In this document: positions 1 through 10,554 of the stretch, piece after piece
Position numbering within the stretch: the first letter of the stretch is position 1
How the letters are laid out: each line of letters starts with the position of its first letter
Assembly: GCA_017311315.1 (NCBI GenBank)
Contig: CM029640.1
Location: forward strand, 17,047,512 to 17,111,511
Reading direction: 5' to 3'
Length of the DNA stretch: 64,000 nucleotides
Origin: Dendrocalamus latiflorus
Lineage: Eukaryota > Streptophyta > Magnoliopsida > Poales > Poaceae
The notes under the pieces: model-generated
The model's input: only the letters and a program-made list of their open reading frames with translations
Databases searched by the model: none
Told to the model about the DNA's origin: nothing
Program-made: the position numbers and the translations under genes

Positions 1-731
1 TTTGCCGACCACCAAGCGAAGATCTATCGTGCACCCAATTCCCAGCAGAAAGGTTGAACAATCTTGATTGAAGAAACTCCCTAATTCCCCATAGAAATTC
101 GACAGCAAAGGAAGAACTCAAGCATGAACAATAGTAGATTAAGCATGAACAATAGTAGATTAATTCTCAAAAGATAGTCTGAGTTACCAAGAGGGGTGGC
201 GGCTACCTTTAGGGGGTGTGCATGCCCCCTTGTGCACACTCTTGGGCCCCACGCCCCACACATGCGCTTTAGAGTTTCACACGCACACACCTGGCCTAAG
301 GCTCATACTACTTAATCTTTATTTGGTTTTTGGAGCTCATAACAAGAGCTAGCTCCAAATTGGCCCTTAATCACAATATGGCAAACACGCATTTCTAAAA
401 GTATAAACATAGACATTTCTATAGATGGGCTGGCCGCGTGACTTGGGTTTGCTTCCCTCCTTAGTGGTTGGCCGCATGAGCCTTTCTCCCCTTGTGCTTG
501 GCCGGTTGGTCCTTCTCCACTTGTTCTTCCATTGCTTCAAATCTGAGAACACACAATGATAGTATACCATTCCCTTCTAAAGCAATAGGAAACTCTCTAA
601 GAAATGAAAGCATCTGTTATTGGAGTAGCTTAGCTCTTGCTCTTATCATAGGACCATTTGGAGCCTTGTTACTAACTTTGTCATGCACCCATGGAGTGGA
701 AGATGAATATATAGTAAAGATGCCCTCATCA
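1..731 (-). repeat. Gypsy 3' LTR, partial
   Basis: Aligned base by base with 8347-9079, with many scattered substitutions and a few small indels; for example, 8900-8912 has a short insertion that is absent here. About 130 bp of the LTR lies left of the window. The right edge is the ...CCCTCATCA end, followed at once by the pyrimidine tract that is the polypurine tract on the minus strand. The clear divergence between the two LTRs indicates an old insertion. Confidence 0.85.
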
Positions 732-745
732 TCCTCCCCTCTTGA
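732..745 (-). other. Polypurine tract of the gypsy element
   Basis: The plus strand reads tcctcccctc directly beside the LTR edge at 731, so the element strand has a purine-rich run ending where the 3' LTR begins. This is the expected plus-strand priming site for reverse transcription. It also falls at the end of pol. Confidence 0.65.
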
Positions 746-962
746 AAAGGAGTCATCCTCGACTCTACACAGTCTAGTCCAAACAAGGGTGATAAATCAA
801 CAACATTAAAGGTGGTACTTACTCCATAATCATCTCCTAGAAGCTCAATCTAGTATACATTGTCATTGATCTTGGTAAGTACTTTGAAAGGTCCATCACC
901 ACGGGGCATCAACTTGGATTTATGCTTCGATGGAAAGCGTTCTTTGCGAAAGTGTACCCACA

Positions 963-1765
963 CTAAGTCACCAGGTTCAAAAAGCATTTTCTTTCTAGAT
1001 TTTTTAGCCTTGGAAGCATAAGCATGTAACTTTTTTCAATTACCTCTTTCATTGATGCATGGAGCTTTTTCACAAAGTTGGAATGCTTGAGAGCCTGCAT
1101 ATTAGCATGTTCTAATAGTGGGAGTGGTAATAAATCAAGTGGTGTGATTGGTTTGAACCCATACACCATCTCAAATGGACACAATTGAGTTGTACAATGT
1201 ACCATCTTGTTATATGCAAACTCCACATGTGGTAAACAATCTTTTCACTCTTTTAAGTTCTTTATCATGGTTCGTAGCAACATAGAAAGTGTGCGGTTCA
1301 CCACCTCCATTTGTCCATCTGTTTGTGGGTGACAAGTCATTGAAAACAATAACTTCGTCCCACGCTTGGCTCACAAAGTCTTCCAAAAGTAGCTTATGAA
1401 CTTGACATCGTGATCTGAAACAATAGTTCTTGGCATTCCATGCAATCTCACAATCTCCCTGAAAAATAAGTCAGCTACATGCGACGCATCATCACTCTTA
1501 TGACAAGGAATAAAATGTGCCATCTTAGAAAACCTATCCACAATAACAAAACAGAATCCCTCCTCCTCTTAGTCCTAGGCAATTCTAACATAAAATCCGT
1601 GCTAATATCTTCCCAAAGAGCACTAGGAACTAGAAGTGGAGTATACAAACCATGTGGATTGAGTTTCGACTTCGCTTCATGGCATGTGATGCATCTTTGA
1701 ACAAACCTCTCAACGACTCGCCTCCTCTTTGGCCAATAGAAGTGATCGGCCAACATCATGTCCAT
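963..1765 (-). pseudogene. Gypsy integrase fragment (zinc-binding and core domains), frameshifted
   Basis: The minus-strand reading frame ending at 1765 contains the H-C-C integrase zinc-binding module (FVQRCITCHEAK) and the start of the catalytic core (WEDISTDFMLELPRTK). The frame then shifts at about 1560. The core continues in another frame, and a last piece at 963-1226 carries the family signature FEMVYGFKP. Integrase would join element DNA to the chromosome. The frameshift separates the catalytic residues, so this copy is dead. Its place downstream of RT and RNase H identifies the element as Ty3-gypsy rather than Copia. Confidence 0.85.
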
Positions 1766-2178
1766 CTTTTCTCTCTTCCAAAATGTCCCAACAGTCCCCC
1801 TGCATGAGACTCCTGCAATAGTAGCAAACGCACGGAAGATTCTGGAACATATAGCTTGTTCATGCGAAAGAGAAAACCATCATGAATATGAAACTTATCT
1901 CACCATTTCCCATCTTTGCAATTAGAATATGGTACTAAAAAGTCATGATCGGAACCATACAATCCCTCAAACTTTCGAACCCTTGTAGCTTTACTTCCAA
2001 TTGAGTCAAAAGTACATGTTTTCTGGACAATGTATCAGCTACCATATTTTCTTTGCCTTTCTTATATTTGACAATGTATTTAAAGGTAGTCTACGATTCA
2101 ATTCTCTTGGCCCTTTAAGTATTTCAAAGCTTTATGATCAGAATGTACGACAAATTCCTTAGGCCAAAGATAATGCTG

Positions 2179-2955
2179 TTAAGTTTCCAACACATGCACA
2201 AGAGCATAAAATTCTTTATTATAAACAGAATAATTCAATTGTGCACCATGAAGTTTCTCACTAAAATATACAACATGTTTTCTTTCTTGCATCAAGACAC
2301 CTCCAATACCTATTCCACTAGCATCACATTTAATCTCAAAGGTTTTAATGAAATCAGGTAAAATAAGCAATGGTATTACAGTCAAATATTTCTTCAATTC
2401 AGCAAAAGATTTGCCTTGTTTTTCTCCCATTTAAAAGTGGCTCCCTTTTTTAGTTAATTCATTTAATGGGGCAGCAATAGTGCTAAAATCTTTCACAAAT
2501 CATCAATAAAAACTAGCAAGCCCATGGAAGTTACGAATTTGACTAACATTCACAGGAGTAGACCGATTTCGAATAGCTTCAATTTTAGACTCATCCACTG
2601 CAATACCATGAGCAGAAACAACATAACCTAGAAACACAACCTTACTAGTGCAAAATGTACACTTCTCAAGATTGGCATACAAGCGTTCCCGTCTAAGCAC
2701 TTCTAGCACTTGTTTGATGTGTTCAAATGATCATCTAAAGAGCAGCTATATATCAAGATATCATCAAAGTAAACTACCACAGATTTTCCAATGAAGTGTC
2801 TCAAAACATGGTTCATCAAGCGCATGAAAGTATTAGGAGCATTGGATAACCCAAATGGCATCACTAACCATTCATACAAACCAAATTTCGTTTTAAAAGC
2901 AGTTTTCCATTCATCACCATGTTTCATTCTTATTTGATGGTAGCCACTATGCAGG
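2179..2955 (-). pseudogene. Gypsy reverse transcriptase (C-terminal part) and RNase H
   Basis: Minus-strand frames show the RT core with the YFDDILIYS catalytic motif and PFGLSNAP just before it (about 2750-2860), then the connection region (SQIRNFHGLASFYR, about 2510-2560). The RNase H start follows, with FEIKCDASGIGIGGVL (about 2280-2340). The frame is broken between 2430 and 2510 and again near 2709. The N-terminal side stops at 2958, where a MITE is inserted; the rest of RT lies at 3311-3610. Confidence 0.88.
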
Positions 2956-2958
2956 TAA

Positions 2959-3310
2959 GGGTGCCTTTGGTTGAGCTTTTGGGAGCTGCTTTTGCTTCCA
3001 AAAAGCCAAAAGCCAACCAAAGGGGTGGAAACCAGAAGCTGCTTTTTCAGAAGCAGCTACTTTTGGGTAGTACAGTTTTGAAATCATTTTGGACCCTGCT
3101 TTTGGCTTTTGGCTTTCTGCTTTTTGAAATGGTGAAAATAGAGAGCTGTTTCACAGTTGTTTCAAGGAAAATAGAGATAGGAGGTAAGTTTTATACTTGT
3201 TTACCAAACAGCTTACAGCTTTTCCACAACTCACAACCTACAGCAGCTTTTCCACAGCCCACAGCTTACAGCAGCTTTTTCAGAAGCCACAGCTCAACCA
3301 AACACACCCT
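2959..3310. mobile_element. Tourist-like (PIF/Harbinger) MITE, 352 bp, in gypsy RT
   Basis: The ends form imperfect terminal inverted repeats: gggtgcctttggttg on the left and, reverse-complemented, gggtgtgtttggttg on the right. They are flanked by TAA on both sides (2956-2958 and 3311-3313), the 3 bp duplication typical of PIF/Harbinger. The interior is rich in agcttttgg/ccaaaagc words that also pair between the two halves. There is no coding capacity. RT motifs run up to both sides, so the insertion is later than the gypsy element. Confidence 0.85.
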
Positions 3311-3610
3311 AAATCTTAGAAAAGATAGTAGAACCACTTAACTCATCAAACATGTCATTTAACCTAGGAATAGAATGATGATAGCGAACAGTGACGTTGT
3401 TGATAGTTCTATAGTCTACGTACATTCACCAAGTATCATCTTTCTTAGGAACAAGAATGACAGGAATGGCACAAGAGCTAAGACTCTCATGTACGTACCC
3501 TTTGTCCAAAAGTACTTGCACTTGCCACTGAATGTTCTTTGTCTCCTCTGGGTTAGTGCGGTACGGTGGCCGGTTGGGAAGAGGGGCTCCTGGAACCAAG
3601 TCAATTTGAT
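3311..3610 (-). pseudogene. Gypsy reverse transcriptase, N-terminal part
   Basis: Minus-strand translation, with at least one stop, gives the conserved RT entry region: a palm motif reading like VDYRTINNVTV, and before it a region with RPPYRTNPEE and ending VILVPKK. It leads into the part of RT cut by the MITE at 3310. Stops and frame changes mean it is not expressed as an intact protein. Confidence 0.7.
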
Positions 3611-3815
3611 GCTCAATACCTCAAATGGGTGATAGACCAGCGGGCACCTCCTCTGGAAACACATCATCATAAGCCCACAAAACTTGAGAAACAACACTAC
3701 GAAGAAATGTGAAGTCATTAGTAGTGATCAAGGCATCTTTGTACAGCAAAACAAAGTGAAACATAGTGGGATCATCTCTCATCTCCCCTCATCTCAGATT
3801 TTGTGGCTATCATTA

Positions 3816-4300
3816 CTAGCTTTTTATCTCCATCACCTTGGATTTTCCACTCAATTTCAGCTTTTCTTTCTCACTCACCTTTTGTGGAAGTACACTATTT
3901 GGCTCCTGCCCTCTTTCACTCTCTATTTGCACCTTTTTCTTTTGCACATTTTCAGCCACAATTTGGGAATAAGTCAAAGGTCGCAATGTTATTTCTTTGT
4001 TATTCCACATGAACTTATATTGATTTGTTCTCCCCTCATGAATCACAGATCTATCATATTGCCATGGTCTTCCTAAAAGTAAATGACATACATCCATGGA
4101 AAACACATCACACTCCACATTATCTTGATAATTACCAACTAAAAACTAACATCAACAGTGTATCCAACATTCATAGAGCCATCATTATTCAACCATTGAA
4201 TTTGATATGGATGTAGATGTTTCTTGTATTTCAATCCAAGTTTAATACAAAGTTCTTTACTAGCCAAGTTATGACAACTACCACCATCAATAATAACCTT
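3816..4300 (-). pseudogene. Gypsy protease / protease-RT linker remnant
   Basis: The frame ending near 4118 contains VCHLLLGRPWQYDR, the conserved end of the retropepsin-like domain in plant gypsy elements, followed by a lysine/glutamate-rich linker. The region to about 4300 continues the protease in broken frames. The catalytic D-S/T-G motif was not located with confidence. It lies between the gag zinc knuckle and RT, as expected. Confidence 0.6.
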
Positions 4301-4572
4301 GCAACACTTACCATCTTTGCTTACCTAAGCTCTTGTTTGGAAGAGATTGCAGCGCTGTTTATGGTTGAACTTTGCTTGCACGCTCAACACCGAAGGGGTA
4401 CACATAAGGATAGGACCAGACTTGGGGTCATAATACCCATCCCCATGCGCCTCCTCTCCTCGTTCTCCACCATGGTCATCCTCATTTATCTCGAAATTAG
4501 CAAGGTACTCTCCATCTTCATCACTAGCAGAATTATACTCTCCATTCTTAGTTATCAACATTACCTTGTTAT

Positions 4573-4625
4573 TCGGGCAATCCTTCTACATATGTCCACA
4601 ACCAAAGCATTTAAAACATTGAATG
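4573..4625 (-). pseudogene. Gypsy gag CCHC zinc knuckle with in-frame stop
   Basis: The minus strand encodes C-F-K-C-F-G-C-G-H-M-stop-K-D-C, which fits the retroviral C-x2-C-x4-H-x4-C nucleocapsid knuckle, but a TAG lies between the histidine and the last cysteine. The acidic stretch that follows (about 4480-4560) is the usual linker to protease. The stop alone would disable gag-pol translation. Confidence 0.7.
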
Positions 4626-4818
4626 GAGCTACGCTTGGCTGTAGAACCCACGGAAGATGATGAAGAAGGTGTTGGAGCTCTCTTTGTAATGGAAGGAGTC
4701 ACATTCTTTGCACTTAGGGCAGCACGTGTACTTAGCAAAGCTTCCACTAGATATATTAGTTTTAAACGAATTGAACCAGAATGTGGATTTACCTCCTATA
4801 GGTGCTATACGGGGAGTG

Positions 4819-5072
4819 TAGGAATTGAACCAGAATGTGGTTACCAGTTTTAAACTGCCTAAATTCAAATTTTGAATCACAAAATTTGTACAGATTTTTC
4901 ATGGGTTCTAGAAATGAATCGAATACGAATCGAATAATCTCGAATACGGATATGAATATTCTCAAATACGAATACGGACATTTTTTAATACGGATTTTGC
5001 TTACCACATTCATGTTTTCTCTAATACGAATATCAGATAAAATGAATTATCCGTTACCGTTTTCCACCCCTA
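4819..5072. mobile_element. Probable hAT-like insertion in gypsy gag (boundaries approximate)
   Basis: Gag coding similarity ends exactly at a TAG at 5070-5072, which are also the first bases of a TAGGGGTGG terminus read from the right. The interior is non-coding and rich in gaatacgaat/cgaatacgga repeats, a composition common in hAT-derived MITEs. Gag-like coding resumes at about 4815. GTTGTAGG (5073-5080) and AGTGTAGG (4815-4822) could be a worn 8 bp duplication. The left terminus does not mirror the right one, and some gag sequence seems to be missing, so a deletion may accompany the insertion. Confidence 0.4.
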
Positions 5073-6079
5073 GTTGTAGGGTTGAAACTTGGCAATTCGC
5101 TTGATAGAAGGGTGCAAACCATCAAAGAATCGAGCTATGGTCTGCTCTTCTTGTTCATAAACACTAGCCCTAATCATAGCTATTTCCATCTTATTGTAGT
5201 ACTCCTCAACCGTGAAGCTCTCTTGCTTCAATTGCTGAAATTTATCAAAGAGATCATGTTTGTAATATTTAGGAACTAACCTTGCCCTCATGTGGTACTT
5301 CATCTCCTCCAATTTAATAATGGGTGGCTCATTATTCTCCCTCCTTTGATTTTGCACTTGTTCCCACCAAATCAATGCATAATCATTGAATTCAACTCCC
5401 GCCATGTGAATTTTCTTCTCTTCAGAATAATTGTACAAGCGGAACACCTTATCCACCTTGAGCTCCCAAGTGAGGTATTCTTCGAGCTCATGAGTACTTG
5501 AAAATGATGGCATTGTAAATTTAAGCTTACCAAATTTCTCCTTGTTTGGTCGTTCATCGCCAAAATGATTACAACGGTGGTAGCTGTTGTCGTAGTGTAG
5601 AAAGTCTTCGTCGTCGAGGTGTTGTGCTCCCCCACCATGGCCTCCATGTCCATGGCCCCTCCCTAGACCATGGAAGCCGCCCCCTTCACCTCTCCCAGGT
5701 GGGGTGGATGAATGGTGTTTCCCACCACGCGGTCTCACCTTTGTTGAGCTTCTTGGTTGACTCGAGGGGCAGCTGCTCCCTTATCTCATGGAAGAATTGC
5801 ACCCCCCCTACGATGAACACTTCCCTCCTCTTGTTGTGGCTGAAACGCATACACAACGTCGTTCACAATGTTTGTACGTAGAACATTCATTTGCTAGTTC
5901 ATCTCAATGTGCATATCTTGTGCAGAATTTTTGATCTTTGCCTTGAGTTGCTCTTCCAAGGTGGAAGTAGTGGCGGCGAACTCATTGCACAAAGTTCCCC
6001 TCAAAGCTTGGAATTGGAATCGAGTCACCAGGTTGTTCAAATCATGCTCCTCGCCCATATTGTCGTTTCCACCTGACAT
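5073..6079 (-). pseudogene. Gypsy gag (capsid region), disrupted
   Basis: The minus frame 5073-5738 contains the plant Retrotrans_gag domain. Recognisable pieces are EEYLTWELKVDKVF, NDYALIWWEQV and FTVEEYYNKMEIA, ending FDGLHPSIKRI. It is preceded by a glycine/histidine-rich stretch. The N-terminal part (about 5894-6079) starts MSGGNDNMGEEHD and is separated from the capsid by stops and a frameshift near 5740-5890. The downstream end is a stop supplied by the insertion at 5072. Gag would form the virus-like particle; here it is broken in at least two places. Confidence 0.85.
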
Positions 6080-8200
6080 GGTTAGTTGCGCAAAAGAAGA
6101 CAGAAACAACATCAATACATGTATGATATGTGGAGTTCACTTAATCTCACACTTTCCTCTCCCAAGTAAAGTTCTTATCTTTCCGAAGTGAATTTAAGGC
6201 CGAAAGAAACTTACACATGGTGGTGGTTATAATAGCAAGTGATGCTCAGGCAGATTTAAGAGTGAGTCACAATTGCACAACACTGGTTATTTAGTGGAGC
6301 TTGCTATGAAAGTGTTTATCCTACACAATCTGAATTTCACGATGTTGTAAATTTAATAATCCAAGATAGAAATTTTGTCTAAGTTCTAATCCAAAAGATT
6401 TAAGTGAAGTGTATGAACACGCTCGCAAAGATCAATGTGACTCAATCAAACAAAGGAATGGGCTAATTGGAAGCAATCTGAAGTTGAGAGTTAAATAGCT
6501 TGTTATGCACCAAGTACTAGGAGAGACGCTAGCTAATTGTAAGAATATGAATAGATGGCACAAGATTGCTCAAGATATTAAATACGCGAACTGAATTTAT
6601 GGACTAGAGCCACTCACCCAATTCGGCCTTTTTTTGTTTTTTTCACCTCTCATTTTTTTGCTACCCTGCAATTGACTCAATCTCTTCAAATCCCTCTCCC
6701 GATCCTAGGGAGGTATATGGGTCACAAACTTTTTGTAGAAGGCAAGGGTATAAAGGTCAAATCCCTCGCTCTCTTTCTCTCTAAACTCTAAAATTTTTTT
6801 GATCAGCCAAGTGAGTGATGTCCAAGTCAACAAATGTTCAGTTAAGAGTGATTAATTCAAGAGCAGCCTACAATGCAATATCAATGACTAGTCTCAAGTA
6901 TTCAAAGGATTTAAGCGAAGATCGATTTATATGGTGTTTGGTTGTTTCAATTGCTCAATGCAAAGAATTCAAGAAAGCCAACCTGAACACAAACTCTTCT
7001 CTTGGATTTCGGTTAGCACTTCTCTAGAGTTGGTTTTCGGATGGCAATATCTCGAAAAATTTGGAAGTGGGCAGCTAGCCAAAATCGACTTGGATTCTAG
7101 GGTTGTACTCGAATTGATCTTGGAAGAGTTGTAGACACACACTCATAGGCGGCTAGGGTTTGGGGTTCAGGAAGCCACCAAGAACCGAAAGCAAGATTGA
7201 ATATATATGTTTTTTTTGGAGCTAACTGAAGTATCAACTAGCAAATTTTCAAGGATTGGAAAAACAACGATTAAGTAACGAAAGGACACTAAGATCAGCA
7301 CCAAAACAAATTTTCTATTGGACTAAAACCTAACTAAACTCACACAAAATAACAGATTACTCTAAAGGTTCGGATTTGATATTTTTTGTGAGGCAAATTT
7401 TTGGCGAATTTTTCGTACGAATAATCCATTTTTTATTCGAAATTACAGAAATATACCCGCGGATTTTTTTTACAAAACTAGGCTCAAGTCGCTCAATGGG
7501 AGGGCGACTGGAGCCTATCGCCCAACCAGAAGCCGATTCTATCCCTGTCACTCTACCATCAGGCGACTGCATCCAGTCGCCCTCCCATTGGGCGACTTTA
7601 ATGCAGTCGCCCAATGGTTGAGCGACAGGGATCAAACCTTCGCCAAAAATAGTGAAAATTGGTGGAGATATTCTTCATTGATCCAAAAGCCTTCAGAAAA
7701 AATTTTGAGCAATTTCGGCTACGGGATCAAAAGTTATAGCAATCGAGGAACACAAAGAGAGGAAACGGGGAGTGATTGAAACTGCTATAACTTTTGATCC
7801 CGTAGCCGAAATTGCTCAAATTTTTTTCTGAAGGCTTTTGGATCAATGAAGAATATCTCCACCAATTTTCACTATTTTTGGCGAAGGTTTGGTCCCTGTC
7901 GCTCAACCATTGGGCGACTGCATTAAAGTCGCCCAATGGGAGGACGACTGGATGCAGTCGCCTGATCGTAGAGCGACAGGGACAGAATCGGCTTCTGGTT
8001 GGGCGATAGGCTCCAGTCGCCCTCCCATTGAGCGACTTGAGCCTATTTTTGTAAAAAAAAATCCCGCGGGTATATTTCTGTAATTTCGAATAAAAAATGG
8101 TTTATCCGTACAAAAAATTCAATTTTTGGCTATAATGGACTATAGGACAACAAGTAATGAACTAAAAATTAAAGGGATAAAATTATACCGAGTAAACCGC
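6080..8200 (-). other. Gypsy untranslated leader
   Basis: Lies between the primer-binding site and the first gag methionine. It is about 2.1 kb long, or about 1.4 kb without the fold-back insert at 7395-8131. No conserved coding sequence was found on either strand. Short open frames at 6815-7134 have no recognisable motifs. Confidence 0.6.
7395..8131. repeat. Large fold-back (palindromic) element, about 350 bp arms, 43 bp loop
   Basis: The left arm (about 7395-7740) is repeated as its reverse complement at 7784 to about 8131, with only scattered mismatches. The loop is 7741-7783. Each arm also contains smaller inverted repeats built on the boxes gtcgctcaatgggagggcg and cgccctcccattgggcgac, so the structure is a palindrome within a palindrome. 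A transcript of either strand would fold into a hairpin of about 350 bp. The same short ORF therefore appears on both strands (7588 plus, 7936 minus), which is an effect of the symmetry and not evidence of coding. No clear target duplication was found. Confidence 0.9.
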
Positions 8201-8213
8201 GCTCTAATACCAA
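8201..8213 (-). other. Gypsy primer-binding site (tRNA-Met type)
   Basis: The plus strand gctctaataccaa reads TTGGTATTAGAGC on the element strand. This is one mismatch from the common plant TGGTATCAGAGC initiator tRNA-Met site. It lies 2 bp inside the LTR edge at 8216, as expected. Confidence 0.8.
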
Positions 8214-8215
8214 GA

Positions 8216-9079
8216 TGATATGAGATCGCTCGATCTTCTCGACGTAGGATTGGATACTCGCGGGAGTCTTGATGAATCGTAGTCCTCCAATGCCAGTGTA
8301 AGGGACGGACACTCTTTAATCCACTAAAACACACTCACGTCGATTTCACCGACCACCAAGCGAAGATTTATCATGCACCCAATTCCCAACGGAAATGCTG
8401 AACGATCTTGATTGAAGAAACTCCCTAATTCCTCATAGAAAAGAAGAACTCAAGCATGAACAATAGTATATTAATTCTCAAAAGATGGTATAAGCATTCC
8501 GAGAGGGGTGGCAGCTACCTTTAGGGAGTGCGCACGCCCCTTGTGCACACTCTTGGGCCCCACACCCCACATATGGGCTTTAGAGTTTCACACACACCCA
8601 CCTGGCCTAAGGCCCATTCTACTTAGTCTTTATTTGGTTTTTGGAGCCCATAATAAGAGCTAGCTCCAAATCGGCCCTTAATCACAAAATGGCAAACACG
8701 CCTTTCTAAAAGTATAAACATGGACATTTCTATAGATGGGCTGGCCACATGACTTGGGTTTGCTTCCCTCCTTGGTGGTTGGTTGTATGGGCCTCCTTTC
8801 GTGTGGCCGCATGAGCCATTCTCCCCTTGTGCTTGGCCGGTTGGTCCTTCTCCACTTGTTCTTCTATTGCTTCAAATCTGAGAACACACAATGTATTTGC
8901 ATAAGGTAGTATACCATTCTCTTCTAAAACAATAGAAAACTTTCTAAGAAACAAAAAACACCTGTTGTTGGAATAGTTTAGCTCTTACTCTTATTATAGG
9001 ACCTTTTGGAGCCTTATTACTAGTTTTGTTATGCACCCATAGACTAGAAGATGAATGTGTAGTAGAGATGCCCTCATCA
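8216..9079 (-). repeat. Gypsy 5' LTR, complete (864 bp)
   Basis: The limits are set by the TG at 8216 beside the primer-binding site and by the ...TCATCA end at 9079, where similarity to the left LTR stops and Copia gag coding begins. The element-strand ends are TGATGAGG and ...CATATCA. It is homologous to 1-731 over its available length. Confidence 0.85.
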
Positions 9080-9530
9080 ATAGTGGAGTCTCCTTTCTTC
9101 ATGTTCGCCAATTGGAGACAAATCTGCATCACCTTCACCTGCGTCTGGGAAAAGAACAATCGCTCTAGTGCACTCCACACATCTCGTGCGGTGGTCAGCA
9201 GATGAACCTGAGCGAGAAGATCCTCGGTCAAGGATGTGAGGAGGGCACTTAGGACGAGCTGGTCCTGTTGCGCCCAAACCTGATGAGCAGGATTAGGCAC
9301 CTGCAACTTCTATGTGCCATTAGTCCAGGCGATCATGGTGCTCAGCTTGGCGGTAGTGCCGTCGACATAGCCAAGCATGGCATGAGCCCTCAGAGCTGCC
9401 GTGACTTGCGCCTTCCATAGTATGTAGTTGCCCACGGCCTGTTGGATAGTCACCATGAAGGCAAAGGAGGGTGCGACAAGATGGCGTGCGGCACCGCTTC
9501 CTGTGCTTGGGATCGAAGACATCTCGTTAG
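9080..9530 (-). pseudogene. Copia gag (UBN2-type) fragment, cut by the gypsy insertion
   Basis: The minus strand from about 9521 encodes a gag starting MSSIPSTGSG, with NYILWKAQVTAALRAH and, further on, QVWAQQDQLVLSALLTSLTE and TTARDVWSALERLF, all typical of Copia UBN2 gag. A TAG near 9307-9309 interrupts the frame. The frame ends at 9080, where the gypsy LTR begins. The rest of this Copia would lie beyond the gypsy element, left of the window. The start was chosen because it follows the primer-binding site at the usual short distance. Confidence 0.85.
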
Positions 9531-9542
9531 AGATGGTAGAAA

Positions 9543-9554
9543 GCTGTGATACCA
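9543..9554 (-). other. Copia primer-binding site
   Basis: The element strand reads TGGTATCACAGC, a tRNA-Met type primer-binding site, placed between the LTR edge (TG at 9563) and the gag start. Confidence 0.75.
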
Positions 9555-9562
9555 TAAAAGAT

Positions 9563-9735
9563 TGACTAGATGAGATTGTATGTTTGAGTTGCTTGACACC
9601 GAACTCGGTATCCTCTCTTCTCTTTATATATACCGATGAATCAGTAGCCATCTCAGTTACATAGTTACAACAGATTGCAGATTGCAACAGGGTAGTTAAG
9701 ATACAACTCTATCTCTAATTTTAGCCGTGTCTAGT
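9563..9735 (-). repeat. Copia 5' LTR, short, outer edge approximate
   Basis: Immediately upstream of the primer-binding site on the element strand. It contains a TATA-like tatatataaagag, consistent with a short LTR promoter. The outer end is inferred from a TG...CA pair near 9734 and is not confirmed, because the second LTR is not in the window. Confidence 0.5.
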
Positions 9736-10255
9736 TCGCACCGAAATACATCTTTTATTAGCACTGGTGAGCATGTGCCTTCCTTCTGAATTGGCAACCA
9801 AATAACCAATTAACCATGCACTGGTGGGCGTGAGCCTTCCGTTTGAATTATTCATATCTCATTCCTGAAACAGCAGCCCACTGTCTAGCAATGATCATAT
9901 TGGCCTCTTAGATATCAACTATCTATTAGCTATTTGGACTATACAATGGATGTGCATGCATGAACAACACAGGTTGTTTAGGACTGGATTTGTATCTTTG
10001 TGCCTAACAGTTTATTCGGGGTTACCTTCATGTTGTGCTACTGACGTACTCTACCTCTATGCTTTCTAATTTGCTCTATGCTAGATGTGTCCCTGCTTGA
10101 CCTTGGAAGGTTCATTCACATAATTTTGCTTAATTTTGGTGTACCCTAGACTATTGACGAAGACTAAACAATGGTAGAATGGTTCTCATAACTCAGTTAA
10201 TCTAGCATTGAGGCATTGAATTGCTCTCACAATTCTGTTAATCCTCCATTGAGCT
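9736..10255. other. Unannotated spacer
   Basis: No coding similarity, repeat ends or RNA gene recognised. Two phrases like atgcactggtgggcgtgagcc and cactggtgagcatgtgcctt lie near 9765 and 9820, a weak local duplication. It ends at the GCT target duplication of the CACTA element. Confidence 0.5.
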
Positions 10256-10284
10256 CACTACAACAAAATGAACATATTAAGACG

Positions 10285-10490
10285 TTTTGTTTAAGACGCT
10301 TTGAACCGTGTCTCTCTTTTTAGAACCATAATTGAAATAGAGACGCAGTTTGAGACGCTCTAAAGGGTAGCACGCTATTAAATTCTATTAAAACGGCTGC
10401 TGAGACGTTTTGGAGTACGTCTCATGTATAGAGACGAAATTTTAGATGTCTTATTTATCATTTGAGACGTCTTATCTATTATCTCCATAT
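10285..10490. repeat. CACTA left subterminal repeats
   Basis: Repeated GAGACG-type hexamers in direct and inverted forms (for example tgagacgctc, tgagacgttt, gagacgaaat, tgagacgtct) near the left end. They are mirrored by a similar cluster at 14590-14860. In CACTA elements such clusters bind the TNPA-like protein. Confidence 0.75.
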
Positions 10491-10554
10491 AAGAATATTA
10501 AAAAAACAAAATGGTGTTAGTAAACGGTATATATATATAAAACATAAAAAAAAT

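Larger units (their letters stand above)
1..9079 (-). mobile_element. Ty3-gypsy LTR retrotransposon, decayed, left end outside window
   Basis: The element reads right to left: 5' LTR (8216-9079), primer-binding site, long leader, gag, protease, reverse transcriptase, RNase H, integrase, polypurine tract, 3' LTR (1-731, truncated by the window edge). The two LTR copies align from position 1 (matching about 8347) to 731 (matching 9079). It is inserted in a Copia gag, which resumes at 9080. All coding regions carry stops or frameshifts, so the element cannot move by itself. Three younger insertions lie within it: a MITE at 2959-3310, a probable hAT-like insert near 4822-5072 and a fold-back at 7395-8131. 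The domain order (integrase after RNase H) is that of Ty3-gypsy. I did not assign a clade. Confidence 0.9.

Noticed and set aside
7588..7936. The same short protein predicted on both strands of the fold-back
   Set aside because: This is a direct consequence of the inverted repeat. No start context, motif or conservation supports translation.
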